Assembly: GCF_019145435.1 (NCBI RefSeq)
Contig: NZ_JAHSTS010000001.1
Span: 2,680,001 to 2,744,000 of the forward strand
Length of the DNA: 64,000 bases
Source: Pseudomonas ekonensis
GTDB lineage: Bacteria; Pseudomonadota; Gammaproteobacteria; Pseudomonadales; Pseudomonadaceae
Reading direction: 5' to 3'
Shown here: positions 1 through 12,753 of the stretch, one piece after another
How positions within the stretch are numbered: position 1 is the stretch's first letter
How the letters are laid out: each line of letters begins with the position of its first letter
Translations under genes and position numbers: made by a program
The notes under the pieces: model-generated
Seen by the model: the letters and a program-made list of their open reading frames with translations, nothing else
The model's database searches: none
What the model was told of the DNA's origin: nothing

Positions 1-511
1 CTGGGTCGACTTGCTCGGGCAACGGCTGCTGGAGGTCTGGTCGGGGCTGCCGGTGCTGTACCTGCTGATCATCCTGTCGGGCTTCGTCGAGCCGAACTTC
101 TGGTGGCTGCTGGGGATCATGGCGCTGTTCTCCTGGCTGGCGCTGGTGGATGTGGTGCGCGCCGAATTCCTGCGCGGGCGCAACCTGGAGTACGTCAAGG
201 CCGCGCGGGCACTGGGCCTGAGCGACCGCAAAGTGATCTTCCGGCACATTCTGCCCAACGCGATGAACGCGACCCTGAGCTACCTGCCGTTCATCCTGAC
301 CGGGGCGATCTCGACCCTCACGGCGCTGGACTTCCTGGGTTTCGGCATGCCCGCCGGCAGCGCGTCGCTGGGCGAACTGATCGGCCAGGGCAAGCAGAAC
401 CTGCAAGCGCCGTGGCTCGGCCTGACGGCGTTCTTCACCCTGGCGCTGATCCTTTCACTGTTGGTGTTCATCGGCGAGGCGTTGCGCGATGCCTTCGACC
501 CTCGCGCCTGA
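1..511 (+). CDS. yejE: Peptide ABC transporter permease, YejE-like (5' end missing)
   Basis: The frame is open from the first bases of the window, so only the C-terminal ~170 residues are present. They hold several hydrophobic segments and the inner-membrane-permease EAA loop region around 'EYVKAARALGLSD', followed by 'RHILPNAM', which contacts the ATPase in this family. The ending 'TALDFLGFG...SLGELI...NLQAPWLG...FIGEALRDAFDPR' closely resembles the C terminus of E. coli YejE, a permease of the YejABEF importer for peptides and microcin C. The next gene encodes the matching double ATPase and starts 13 bases after this stop, so both should be on one transcript. The missing start and the upstream yejA/yejB genes would lie before the window. 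Confidence 0.9.
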   Translation, partial: WVDLLGQRLLEVWSGLPVLYLLIILSGFVEPNFWWLLGIMALFSWLALVDVVRAEFLRGRNLEYVKAARALGLSDRKVIFRHILPNAMNATLSYLPFILTGAISTLTALDFLGFGMPAGSASLGELIGQGKQNLQAPWLGLTAFFTLALILSLLVFIGEALRDAFDPRA

Positions 512-524
512 AGCGGATCCTGAA

Positions 525-2099
<1,575 letters not shown>

Positions 2100-2114
2100 T
2101 CAGGGGCACCGCGT

Positions 2115-2150
2115 CGCCTTCATCGCGAGCAGGCTCGCTCCCACAGGGGA
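2115..2150. repeat. REP palindrome
   Basis: Pseudomonas-type REP: 'GCGAGCAGGCTCGCTCCCACA' follows 'catc' in the 109-base gap between yejF and the sigma-54 regulator gene. The rest of that gap shows no gene. Confidence 0.8.
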
Positions 2151-2208
2151 CTTCACTGCGCCTGGGGGTGCGGGGCCGCCCCGGCCACACACATTCAGGA
2201 TCCGCCCC

Positions 2209-3612
<1,404 letters not shown>

Positions 3613-3624
<12 letters not shown>

Positions 3625-3649
3625 AGAGACTCGCATCTCTTTATAGAGA
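3613..3649. promoter_or_regulatory. Two TCTC-N6-GAGA palindromes, candidate HbcR binding sites
   Basis: The first site is GAGTCTC-ACTAGA-GAGACTC (3613-3632), overlapping the stop codon of the regulator gene. The second is TCTC-TTTATA-GAGA (3636-3649). Both have the core TCTC-N6-GAGA, and the two copies start exactly 20 bases apart, about two helical turns, as expected for cooperative dimers of an enhancer-binding protein. A third copy lies at 3906-3919. The 7-base arms of the first site could alternatively be a transcription terminator, but no T-tract follows. Confidence 0.5.
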
Positions 3650-3660
3650 AGAGCGAAAGC

Positions 3661-3886
3661 GTCGCAGGCAAGCCTGCTCCCACAGGAGTTTGGGTCAGAC
3701 ACAGAAACACGGGGCTTGCCCTGGTTTTGTGGTGCTTTCACTGGCTTCATCGCCAGCAGGCTGGCTCCTACAGGGTTCTGTGGTGATTTGACTGGGCCTA
3801 TTGGCTGGCTCCACAGGGTTCTGGGGTGAACACAGGTTCTGCATTCAACCTAGTCCTCTGTGGAAGCCAGCCTGCTGGCGATGGGG
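3661..3886. repeat. Cluster of REP palindromes
   Basis: Four or five REP units in both orientations fill most of the 431-base gap between the regulator and permease genes. They lie near 3661-3688, 3746-3780, 3801-3823 (partial) and 3857-3886 (inverted). Typical cores are 'CGCCAGCAGGCTGGCTCCTACAGGG' without its last bases, and the reverse 'GAAGCCAGCCTGCTGGCGAT'. No gene is seen here. Confidence 0.8.
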
Positions 3887-3905
3887 CCCTTCCAATCACC
3901 AGAAA

Positions 3906-3919
3906 TCTCAAAAAAGAGA
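3906..3919. promoter_or_regulatory. Third TCTC-N6-GAGA palindrome, candidate activator site
   Basis: TCTC-AAAAAA-GAGA has the same arms and spacing as the two sites at 3616-3649. It lies about 65 bases upstream of the -24 element of the sigma-54 promoter, a normal distance for an upstream activating sequence. Confidence 0.5.
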
Positions 3920-3983
3920 CAAAAGACCCTCGCACACCCACAAAAGCGAAATTAATTCCTTATATTTCAACGTCTTAACGTAT

Positions 3984-3999
3984 TGGCACAAAACTCGCT
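3984..3999 (+). promoter_or_regulatory. Sigma-54 (-24/-12) promoter of the permease operon
   Basis: TGGCACAAAACTCGCT carries the invariant GG (3985-3986) and GC (3997-3998) separated by exactly 10 bases. TGGCAC at -24 matches the RpoN consensus fully; the -12 half (TCGCT for TTGCT) has one change. Transcription would begin near 4010, about 45 bases before the permease ATG. It follows a GAFTGA-type activator gene on the same strand. Confidence 0.8.
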
Positions 4000-4055
4000 A
4001 ACCGCCTCTGCGTACCCGCACCACCCACAAAAATAACAATCCCTGGAGACACACC

Positions 4056-5447
4056 ATGAGTGTGATCATTGCCCTGGCGGCGCTTGCGCTGCTGATGCTG
4101 GCCGCTTACCGAGGCTACAGCGTCATCCTGTTCGCCCCCATCGCCGCCCTCGGCGCTGTCCTGCTCACCGACCCGTCCGCCGTGGCGCCCGCGTTCACCG
4201 GGGTGTTCATGGAGAAAATGGTCGGCTTCATCAAACTCTATTTTCCCGTGTTCCTGCTCGGCGCCGTGTTCGGCAAGCTGATCGAGCTGTCCGGCTTCTC
4301 GCGCTCCATCGTCGCGGCGGCGATCCGTCTGCTCGGCACCCGCCAGGCGATGCTGGTGATCGTGCTGGTGTGCGCCCTGCTCACCTACGGCGGCGTGTCG
4401 CTGTTCGTGGTGGTGTTCGCGGTGTATCCGTTCGCGGCGGAAATGTTCCGCCAGAGCGACATCCCCAAGCGGCTGATCCCGGCGACCATCGCCCTGGGCG
4501 CGTTCTCCTTCACCATGGACGCCCTGCCCGGCACGCCGCAGATCCAGAACATCATCCCCAGCACCTTCTTCAACACCACCGCGTGGGCGGCGCCCTGGCT
4601 GGGTGTGATCGGCACGGTGTTCGTGTTCTGCGCCGGCATGCTGTTCCTCCAGCGCCAGCGCCACAAGGCGCAGAAGGCCGGCGAAGGCTACGGCCGCGAA
4701 CTGCGCAACGAGCCGGACACCGCCGACGACCTCAAGCTGCCGAACCCGTGGCTGGCCCTGTCGCCGCTGCTGGCGGTGGGCGTGATGAACCTGCTGTTCA
4801 CCCAGTGGATCCCTCAGTGGTACGGCAAGACCCACAGCCTGGCGCTGCCGGGCATGGCCGCGCCGGTGACCACGGACATCGCCAAGCTCACGGCCATCTG
4901 GGCGGTGCAGGCGGCGTTGCTGGTGGGCATCCTGATGGTGCTGGCGTTCGGTTTCGGCGCGATCCGCAGCAAGCTTGCCGAGGGCAGCAAAAGCGCGGTC
5001 AGCGGCGCCTTGCTGGCGGCGATGAACACGGCGTCGGAATACGGTTTCGGCGCGGTGATCGCCTCCCTGCCGGGGTTCCTGGTGCTGGCCGACTGGCTCA
5101 AGAGCATTCCCAATCCGCTGGTCAACGAGGCCATCACCGTCACCTTGCTGGCCGGCATCACCGGTTCCGCGTCCGGCGGCATGAGCATCGCGCTGGCGGC
5201 GATGTCCGAACAGTTCATCAGCGCCGCCCACGCGGCCAACATTCCGCTGGAGGTGCTGCACCGGGTGGCCGCCATGGCCAGCGGCGGCATGGACACCCTG
5301 CCGCACAACGGCGCCGTCATCACGCTGCTGGCGGTCACCGGGCTGACCCACCGCGAAGCCTACAAGGACATTTTCTGTATTACGCTGATCAAGACCCTGG
5401 CGGTCTTCGTGGTGATCGGCACTTTCTACGCCACCGGCATTGTGTGA
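4056..5447 (+). CDS. GntP-family permease, probably for 3-hydroxybutyrate
   Basis: A 463-residue, strongly hydrophobic inner-membrane protein with roughly 12 predicted membrane segments, beginning MSVIIALAALALLMLAAYRG. The segments 'KLIELSGFSRSI', 'GAFSFTMDALPGTPQIQNIIPS' and 'GITGSASGGMSIAL' are typical of the GntP/CitMHS-like permeases found beside bdhA in pseudomonads. A good Shine-Dalgarno GGAG lies 9 bases before ATG 4056. It is the first gene after the sigma-54 promoter, and its stop is 7 bases before hbdH. Uptake of (R)-3-hydroxybutyrate or acetoacetate is inferred from neighbours; the GntP family also moves gluconate. Confidence 0.85.
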   Translation: MSVIIALAALALLMLAAYRGYSVILFAPIAALGAVLLTDPSAVAPAFTGVFMEKMVGFIKLYFPVFLLGAVFGKLIELSGFSRSIVAAAIRLLGTRQAMLVIVLVCALLTYGGVSLFVVVFAVYPFAAEMFRQSDIPKRLIPATIALGAFSFTMDALPGTPQIQNIIPSTFFNTTAWAAPWLGVIGTVFVFCAGMLFLQRQRHKAQKAGEGYGRELRNEPDTADDLKLPNPWLALSPLLAVGVMNLLFTQWIPQWYGKTHSLALPGMAAPVTTDIAKLTAIWAVQAALLVGILMVLAFGFGAIRSKLAEGSKSAVSGALLAAMNTASEYGFGAVIASLPGFLVLADWLKSIPNPLVNEAITVTLLAGITGSASGGMSIALAAMSEQFISAAHAANIPLEVLHRVAAMASGGMDTLPHNGAVITLLAVTGLTHREAYKDIFCITLIKTLAVFVVIGTFYATGIV

Positions 5448-5454
5448 GGTATTC

Positions 5455-6228
5455 ATGACGACTCTTTCGGGCAAGACCGCGCTGGTCACCGGTTCCACCA
5501 GCGGCATCGGCCTGGGCATCGCCCACGTGCTGGCCAAGGCGGGCGCCGACCTGATCCTCAACGGCTTCGGCGACGCCTCGGCGGCGGTCGCCGACATCGC
5601 GCGGCACGGCGGCAAGGTCGGCCATCACCCGGCCGACGTCAGCGACCCGGCGCAGATCGCCGACATGGTCGCCTACGCCGAGCGCGAATTCGGCGGCGTG
5701 GACATCCTGGTGAACAACGCCGGGATCCAGCACGTGGCCGCCGTCGAAGACTTCCCGGTGGAGCGCTGGGACTCGATCATCGCCATCAACCTGTCCTCGG
5801 TGTTCCACAGCACCCGCCTGAGCCTGCCGGGCATGCGCGGCAAGGGCTGGGGCCGCATCATCAACATCGCCTCGGTGCACGGCCTGGTGGGCTCCACCGG
5901 CAAGGCCGCGTATGTGGCGGCCAAGCACGGGGTGATCGGCCTGACCAAAGTGGTCGGCCTGGAGACCGCCGCCGGCAACGTCACCTGCAACGCGATCTGC
6001 CCGGGCTGGGTGCTGACGCCCCTGGTGCAGAAGCAGATCGACGACCGGGCGGCCAAAGGCGTCGACCCGCAGCAGGCGCAGCATGACCTGCTGGCCGAGA
6101 AGCAGCCGTCGCTGGCGTTCGTGACGCCGGAGCACCTGGGCGAGCTGGTGCTGTTCCTGTGCAGCGAGGCCGGCAGCCAGGTGCGCGGCGCGGCGTGGAA
6201 CATCGATGGCGGATGGTTGGCGCAATAG
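5455..6228 (+). CDS. hbdH: 3-hydroxybutyrate dehydrogenase
   Basis: A 257-residue short-chain dehydrogenase that oxidises (R)-3-hydroxybutyrate to acetoacetate with NAD+. The nucleotide-binding motif TGSTSGIGLGIA lies at residues ~11-22, NNAGIQHVA follows, and the catalytic residues are Ser140, Tyr153 and Lys157 (YVAAK). 'NAICPGWVLTPLVQKQI' is characteristic of this enzyme within the SDR family. I chose ATG 5455, with GAGGT just upstream, over an in-frame start at 5440 that overlaps the permease. It is probably co-transcribed with the permease under the sigma-54 promoter. Acetoacetate would then pass to the CoA ligase encoded at 6334. Confidence 0.93.
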   Translation: MTTLSGKTALVTGSTSGIGLGIAHVLAKAGADLILNGFGDASAAVADIARHGGKVGHHPADVSDPAQIADMVAYAEREFGGVDILVNNAGIQHVAAVEDFPVERWDSIIAINLSSVFHSTRLSLPGMRGKGWGRIINIASVHGLVGSTGKAAYVAAKHGVIGLTKVVGLETAAGNVTCNAICPGWVLTPLVQKQIDDRAAKGVDPQQAQHDLLAEKQPSLAFVTPEHLGELVLFLCSEAGSQVRGAAWNIDGGWLAQ

Positions 6229-6243
6229 CCGCTACCGCCCCTT

Positions 6244-6283
6244 CCCCTTTGCGGGAGCGGGCTTGCCCGCGCCCGCAAAGGGG
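6244..6283. repeat. Long hairpin (REP-like) between hbdH and the CoA ligase gene
   Basis: CCCCTTTGCGGG (6244-6255) and its exact complement CCCGCAAAGGGG (6272-6283) flank a smaller GCGGG/CCCGC stem. The structure has no T-tract, so it is more likely a REP-type element or mRNA-processing hairpin than an intrinsic terminator. It may separate expression of hbdH from aacS. Confidence 0.6.
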
Positions 6284-6333
6284 ACAGTGAGGCCATCGAA
6301 TCTTTGTGTGCATACGATAAGAAGAGGCAACCC

Positions 6334-8289
<1,956 letters not shown>

Positions 8290-8295
8290 GCCCAC

Positions 8296-8462
8296 TCCCC
8301 TGTGGGAGCCGGCCTGCTCGCGATAGCGGTGTATCAGTCGTATCCAGGCTGACTGACAGGACGCTATCGCGAGCAGGCTCGCTCCTACAGGTATTTGCGG
8401 TGGCCGAAGATTCTGCAGCCACCCACATTTTCTGTGGGGGCCAGCCTGCTGGCGATGGCGTC
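8296..8462. repeat. REP pair in inverted orientation plus one further REP
   Basis: 8299-8333 and 8362-8391 are inverted copies ('TGTGGGAGCCGGCCTGCTCG' versus 'GCGAGCAGGCTCGCTCCTAC'), together a REPIN-like doublet. A third unit of the variant 'GCCAGCCTGCTGGCGATGGC' lies at 8431-8460. They fill the space between two converging genes. Confidence 0.8.
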
Positions 8463-8513
8463 AGTCAAGGCACCGCGGGATCAGGGCAGTCGCGCCCATA
8501 GGATCAGCGGGGA

Positions 8514-9623
8514 TCAGTCCATCAGCCCCCAATCCCCGGCCGCGCCCGCCGGCGGCGGCAAGGTGTCGGCGTGCAGTTTCAGGCGCAGGCGCAGGTTGTT
8601 CACCGAATCGGCGTTCTTCAGCGCTTGCTCCTCATCGATCACGCCCTCCGCCACCAGGTCGAACAGCGCGCCGTCGAAGGTCTGCATGCCCAGCTCCGCG
8701 GACTTTTCCATGATCGTCTTCAGTTCGACGAACTCGCCGCGGCGGATCAGGTCGCCGACGGTCGGCGTGCCCAGCATCACCTCCACCGCCGCCCGCCGCT
8801 GGCCGTCGCGGGTGCGCACCAGCCGCTGGGACACGAACGCCTTGAGGTGGTTGCCCAAGGCGTGCAGCAATTGCGGACGCCGCTCTTCGGGGAAGAAGTT
8901 GATGATCCGCTCCAGCGCCTGGTTGGCGTTGTTGGCGTGCAGCGTCGACAGCACCAGATGCCCGGTCTCGGCGAAGGCCAGCGCATGTTCCATGGTCTCG
9001 CGGTCGCGGATCTCGCCGATCAGCACCACGTCCGGGGCCTGGCGCAGGGTGTTTTTCAGCGCCGCATGGAAACTGCGGGTGTCGACCCCGACCTCGCGCT
9101 GATTGATGATCGAACGCTTGTGCCGATGGATGTACTCCACCGGATCCTCGATGGTGACGATGTGCCCGCTGCTGTGGCGGTTGCGGTGGTCGACCAGGGC
9201 CGCCAGCGACGTGGACTTGCCCGAGTCCGTGGCGCCGACGACCAGGATCAGCCCCTGCTTCAGCATCACCGACTCCAGCAGCACCGGCGGCAGTTTCAGG
9301 TCTTCGAAACGCGGGATGTCGAGCTTGACGTTGCGGATCACCACCGAGACGTCGTTGCGCTGCTTGAAGATGTTCACCCGGAAACGCCCGATGCCCGTAC
9401 GGGAAATCGCCAGGTTCATTTCCAGCTCGCGGTCGAACTCCCGGCGCTGTTCGACGTCCATCAGTGAAGCGGCGATGGCGGCCACTTCGCCGGGCTTGAA
9501 CGGCGATTCGGTCAACGCCGTGAGCACGCCTTCGAACCGGGCGCTGGGCGGCGCCCCCGTGGAGAGGAACAGATCCGAACCGTGGCGGCTGGCCAGTTGT
9601 TTCAACAGTGCGTCGATTTCCAT
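8514..9623 (-). CDS. PilT/PilU-family type IV pilus ATPase (orphan)
   Basis: A 369-residue retraction-ATPase homologue. It has an N-terminal PAS-like half ('MEIDALLKQLASRHGSDLFLSTGAPPS'), Walker A GATDSGKST at residues 130-138, the Asp box 'TIEDPVEYIH', Walker B 'VVLIGEIRDRETM' and the His box 'TGHLVLSTLHANNA'. PilT family members power pilus retraction at the cytoplasmic base. PilU-like features are the shortened C-terminal region and GAT at the P-loop. The fourth P-loop residue is Asp where Gly is usual, though the GxxxxGKS pattern is kept. I start at ATG 9623; a TTG nine codons upstream is possible. No other pilus gene is nearby. Confidence 0.85.
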   Translation of the reverse strand: MEIDALLKQLASRHGSDLFLSTGAPPSARFEGVLTALTESPFKPGEVAAIAASLMDVEQRREFDRELEMNLAISRTGIGRFRVNIFKQRNDVSVVIRNVKLDIPRFEDLKLPPVLLESVMLKQGLILVVGATDSGKSTSLAALVDHRNRHSSGHIVTIEDPVEYIHRHKRSIINQREVGVDTRSFHAALKNTLRQAPDVVLIGEIRDRETMEHALAFAETGHLVLSTLHANNANQALERIINFFPEERRPQLLHALGNHLKAFVSQRLVRTRDGQRRAAVEVMLGTPTVGDLIRRGEFVELKTIMEKSAELGMQTFDGALFDLVAEGVIDEEQALKNADSVNNLRLRLKLHADTLPPPAGAAGDWGLMD

Positions 9624-9727
9624 GGCAAAAAGCACCCGCAAAGTTTTCAATGAACCCGCAGAGGCAGGCGACTACCGCATCAGGATAGTCGACGCCGGCC
9701 CGCCGACCGACGATCAGGACCCGACCG

Positions 9728-12268
9728 ATGAACGCTGTACCCGCCACCGATGACGCCCAGGCGCTGATCGCCTGCACCGACTGGAGCCGCACGCCGCTGG
9801 GCGCCGCCGGCACCTGGCCGCAGAGCCTGCGCACGGCGGTGGACATCGTGATCCATTCGCCGATGCCGATGCTGTTGCTGTGGGGCCCGCACCTGACGCA
9901 GATCTACAACAACGGCTTCGCCCTGCTGGCCGGCAGCAATCACCCGCGCGCTTTCGGACAACCGGCGCATGAAACATGGCCGGAATTTCGCGACTTCACC
10001 GACCCGATCTACAGCGCCGTCCTACAGGGCCAGGTGCGCACCTACCACGAGCAGCGCTTCACCCTGCCGCAGCGGGACGGTCGGGAGTCCGATTTCTGGC
10101 TGGACCTGACCTACAGCCCGATCCGCGACGAAAGCGCCCGGGTGGCCGGGATTCTGGTCACGGCCATCGAGACCAACGAACGCCGGCGCATGGCCCAGGA
10201 GCTCAAGCAGCGCTCCGAAGACAGCCTCAAGGCCCAGCGCGAAACCGAAGAACGCCTGCAACTGGCGCTGGCCGCCACCGATGCGGTCGGCACTTGGGAC
10301 TGGGACATCGGTGAGGACCGCTTCATCGCCGACGCGCATTTCGCCCAGTTGCACGGCGTCGATCCGGCGCTGGCCAACCGTCTGCCGATCAGCGAATACC
10401 TGCACGGCGTGCACCCCGAAGACCGCGCGCTGATCGCCCGCAGCATCAAGCACTGCATCACCCACGGCACCGAATACGCCGAGGAATACCGCCTGCAGCA
10501 AGCCAACGGTGAGGTGCGCTGGGTGTTCGCCCGGGGGCGCTGCTACAAGGATCACCATGGCCGGCCCGTGCGCTTCCTCGGTGCGGCGCTGGACCTGACC
10601 GAGCGTAAGCTCACCGAACAAGCCTTGCGCCAGAGCCAGACCGAGCTGCAGCTGATCATCAACGCGATGCCGATCCTGATCAGCTATGTGGACCGCGAAG
10701 AGCGCTTTCGCCTGAACAACGCCGCGTACCTGGACTGGTACGGCCTCACGCCCCAGGAACTGTACGGCCGCACCATCCGCGATGTGCTCGGCGACGAGGG
10801 CTACTTTCCGCGCAAGCCCTACATCGCCGAAGCGCTGGCCGGGCGCCCCTGTTCGTTCAGCCTGTACTCGCCGCACCGCGACGGCAGCCTGCGCCATGCG
10901 CTGATGAACTACTTGCCGCGCCACGGGCCGGACGGCGCAGTCAACGGCTTCTACATCTTCGTGATCGACGAGACTGAACGCAAAAAGACCGAAGAGGCCC
11001 TGCGCGACCTCAATGAAACGCTGGAGGAGCGCGTCGCGGCCCGCACCAAGCAACTGGCCCAGGCCAACCAGCGCCTGCAAAACGAAATGTTCGAGCGCGA
11101 GCGCGCCGAAGACGCCCTGCGCCACGCCCAGAAAATGGAAGCGGTCGGTCAGCTCACCGGCGGCATCGCCCACGATTTCAACAACATGTTGACCGGCATC
11201 ATCGGCAGCCTCGACCTGATGCAGCGCTACATCGCCAGCGGCCGCACCGACGAGATCGGCCGGTTCACCGAAGCCGCGGTGTCGTCGGCCAACCGCGCCG
11301 CCGCCCTCACCCACCGCCTGCTGGCGTTTTCCCGGCGCCAGTCGCTGGACCGCAAGACCCTGGACGTCAACGAGCTGATCCACTCGCTGGAAGATTTGAT
11401 CCGCCGCACCAAGGGCGACCCGATCGAACTCACCCTGCGCCTGGGGGCCGGCGTGTGGCTGGTCAGCACCGACGTCAGCCAGTTGGAGAACGCAGTGCTC
11501 AACCTGGTGATCAATGCCCGCGATGCCATGCCCGAGGGCGGCGAACTGCTGATCGAGACCGCCAACGTCTACCTCGACGGCAGCGACATCACCACCCTGG
11601 AGCCGGTCAAGGCCGGCGACTACGTGATGCTCGCGGTCAGCGACAACGGCACCGGCATGACGCCGTCGGTGCGCTCCAAGGCGTTTGACCCGTTCTTCAC
11701 CACCAAACCCATCGGCCAGGGCACCGGCCTGGGGCTGTCGATGATCTATGGCTTCGCCCAGCAGTCCGGCGGGCATGTCAGCCTCGACAGCCTGCCGGGC
11801 CGCGGCACCTGCGTGCGCCTGTACCTGCCGCGCCTGCATGCCTTGCAGTCCCAGCTGCCGGCGGACGAACCGGCCGTCGCGGCGCCCGCCGCAGCGACCG
11901 GCGAGACCGTGGTGGTGGTCGAGGACGATCCGGCGGTGCGCATGCTGGTGCTCGACCTGCTCAGGGAACTGGGCTACCGCGCCTTCGAGGCCGAAGATGC
12001 GAAAAGCGCCCTGCCGCTGTTCGAGTCCGGCCAGCGGATGGACCTGTTGGTGACCGATGTCGGCCTGCCGGGCATGAACGGCCGCCAACTGGCGGAAATC
12101 GCCCGCCAGCACCGGCCGGGGCTCAAGGTGCTGTTCATGACCGGGTACGCGCAGAACGCCGCCGAGCGCCAGGGCTTTCTGGAGGACGGCATGGACATGG
12201 TGGCCAAGCCATTTTCCATCGAGGCGCTGGCGGCCAAGATCCGCACGATGCTCAGCCAAACCCCATGA
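9728..12268 (+). CDS. PAS-domain hybrid sensor histidine kinase with receiver
   Basis: An 846-residue soluble-looking hybrid kinase with no clear membrane segment. Three PAS-type modules occupy roughly residues 20-155 ('WSRTPLGAAGTWPQSLRTAVDIVIHSPMPMLLLWGP'), 170-295 and 300-420. A coiled coil follows ('LEERVAARTKQLAQANQRLQ'), then HisKA with phospho-acceptor His482 in GGIAHDFNN, HATPase_c (N box 'NLVINARDAMPEGG', G boxes 'DNGTGMTP' and 'GTGLGLSMIYG') and a C-terminal receiver with Asp777 ('LLVTDVGLPGM'). The signal is unknown, and no partner response regulator lies nearby. It is divergent from the PilT/U-like gene, with 104 bases between the start codons, so the two could share regulation. 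Confidence 0.9.
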   Translation: MNAVPATDDAQALIACTDWSRTPLGAAGTWPQSLRTAVDIVIHSPMPMLLLWGPHLTQIYNNGFALLAGSNHPRAFGQPAHETWPEFRDFTDPIYSAVLQGQVRTYHEQRFTLPQRDGRESDFWLDLTYSPIRDESARVAGILVTAIETNERRRMAQELKQRSEDSLKAQRETEERLQLALAATDAVGTWDWDIGEDRFIADAHFAQLHGVDPALANRLPISEYLHGVHPEDRALIARSIKHCITHGTEYAEEYRLQQANGEVRWVFARGRCYKDHHGRPVRFLGAALDLTERKLTEQALRQSQTELQLIINAMPILISYVDREERFRLNNAAYLDWYGLTPQELYGRTIRDVLGDEGYFPRKPYIAEALAGRPCSFSLYSPHRDGSLRHALMNYLPRHGPDGAVNGFYIFVIDETERKKTEEALRDLNETLEERVAARTKQLAQANQRLQNEMFERERAEDALRHAQKMEAVGQLTGGIAHDFNNMLTGIIGSLDLMQRYIASGRTDEIGRFTEAAVSSANRAAALTHRLLAFSRRQSLDRKTLDVNELIHSLEDLIRRTKGDPIELTLRLGAGVWLVSTDVSQLENAVLNLVINARDAMPEGGELLIETANVYLDGSDITTLEPVKAGDYVMLAVSDNGTGMTPSVRSKAFDPFFTTKPIGQGTGLGLSMIYGFAQQSGGHVSLDSLPGRGTCVRLYLPRLHALQSQLPADEPAVAAPAAATGETVVVVEDDPAVRMLVLDLLRELGYRAFEAEDAKSALPLFESGQRMDLLVTDVGLPGMNGRQLAEIARQHRPGLKVLFMTGYAQNAAERQGFLEDGMDMVAKPFSIEALAAKIRTMLSQTP

Positions 12269-12308
12269 GTTGAGGCATAATCCGCGCCCCGCATTCAGGT
12301 ACCGCATC

Positions 12309-12584
12309 ATGAAAGCCCAAGCCCGCCACATTCTGGTGAAGACCGCCGAAGAGGCCGAACAGCTCAAGCAACGCATCGCCAAGGGCGAAGCCTTCGACGT
12401 GCTGGCCAAGAAACACTCGACCTGCCCGTCCGGCAAGCGTGGCGGCGACCTGGGCGAAGTGCGGCCGGGGCAGATGGTCGGCGCCATCGACGCGGTGATC
12501 TTCAAGAAACCCTTGCGCACCGTGCACGGGCCGATCAAGACCAAGTTCGGCTATCACCTGGTGCAGGTGTTCTTCCGCGACTGA
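12309..12584 (+). CDS. ppiC: Peptidyl-prolyl cis-trans isomerase, small parvulin (PpiC)
   Basis: A 91-residue single-domain parvulin without signal peptide, hence cytoplasmic. The fold motifs are all present: 'ARHILVKTAEEAEQL', 'FDVLAKKHSTCPSGKRGGDLGEVRPGQM' and the closing 'VHGPIKTKFGYHLVQV' with the conserved GYH. It catalyses isomerisation of Xaa-Pro bonds in folding proteins. ATG 12309 follows CAGGT and sits 38 bases after the kinase stop. Length matches E. coli PpiC (93 residues). Confidence 0.95.
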   Translation: MKAQARHILVKTAEEAEQLKQRIAKGEAFDVLAKKHSTCPSGKRGGDLGEVRPGQMVGAIDAVIFKKPLRTVHGPIKTKFGYHLVQVFFRD

Positions 12585-12616
12585 GCGGCAAGATCCTGCC
12601 CCGCGGCGCCTCGGCT

Positions 12617-12712
12617 GCCGCCATCGCCAGCAGGCTGGCGATGGCGTACGGTCAGGCGGCACCGAATCCGGAGTACCGGCCTCATCGCTGGCAAGCCAGC
12701 TCCCACAGGGTT
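12617..12712. repeat. REP elements with a perfect 12-bp inverted repeat
   Basis: CGCCATCGCCAG and its exact complement (12619-12630, 12635-12646) form a stem with a 4-base loop just past the ppiC stop. A standard REP unit ('CGCTGGCAAGCCAGCTCCCA') follows at about 12681-12710. The unit lies between converging genes and could act as a bidirectional transcript end, although no T-tract is present. Confidence 0.75.
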
Positions 12713-12753
12713 CTCGGGCGTTCGCAGGCCTAGCGGACAGCCGCTCCTTCAGC

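Noticed and set aside
3661..3886. Repeated palindromes considered as a CRISPR array
   Set aside because: Units are spaced irregularly, occur in both orientations and match Pseudomonas REP sequences; there are no uniform spacers and no cas genes.
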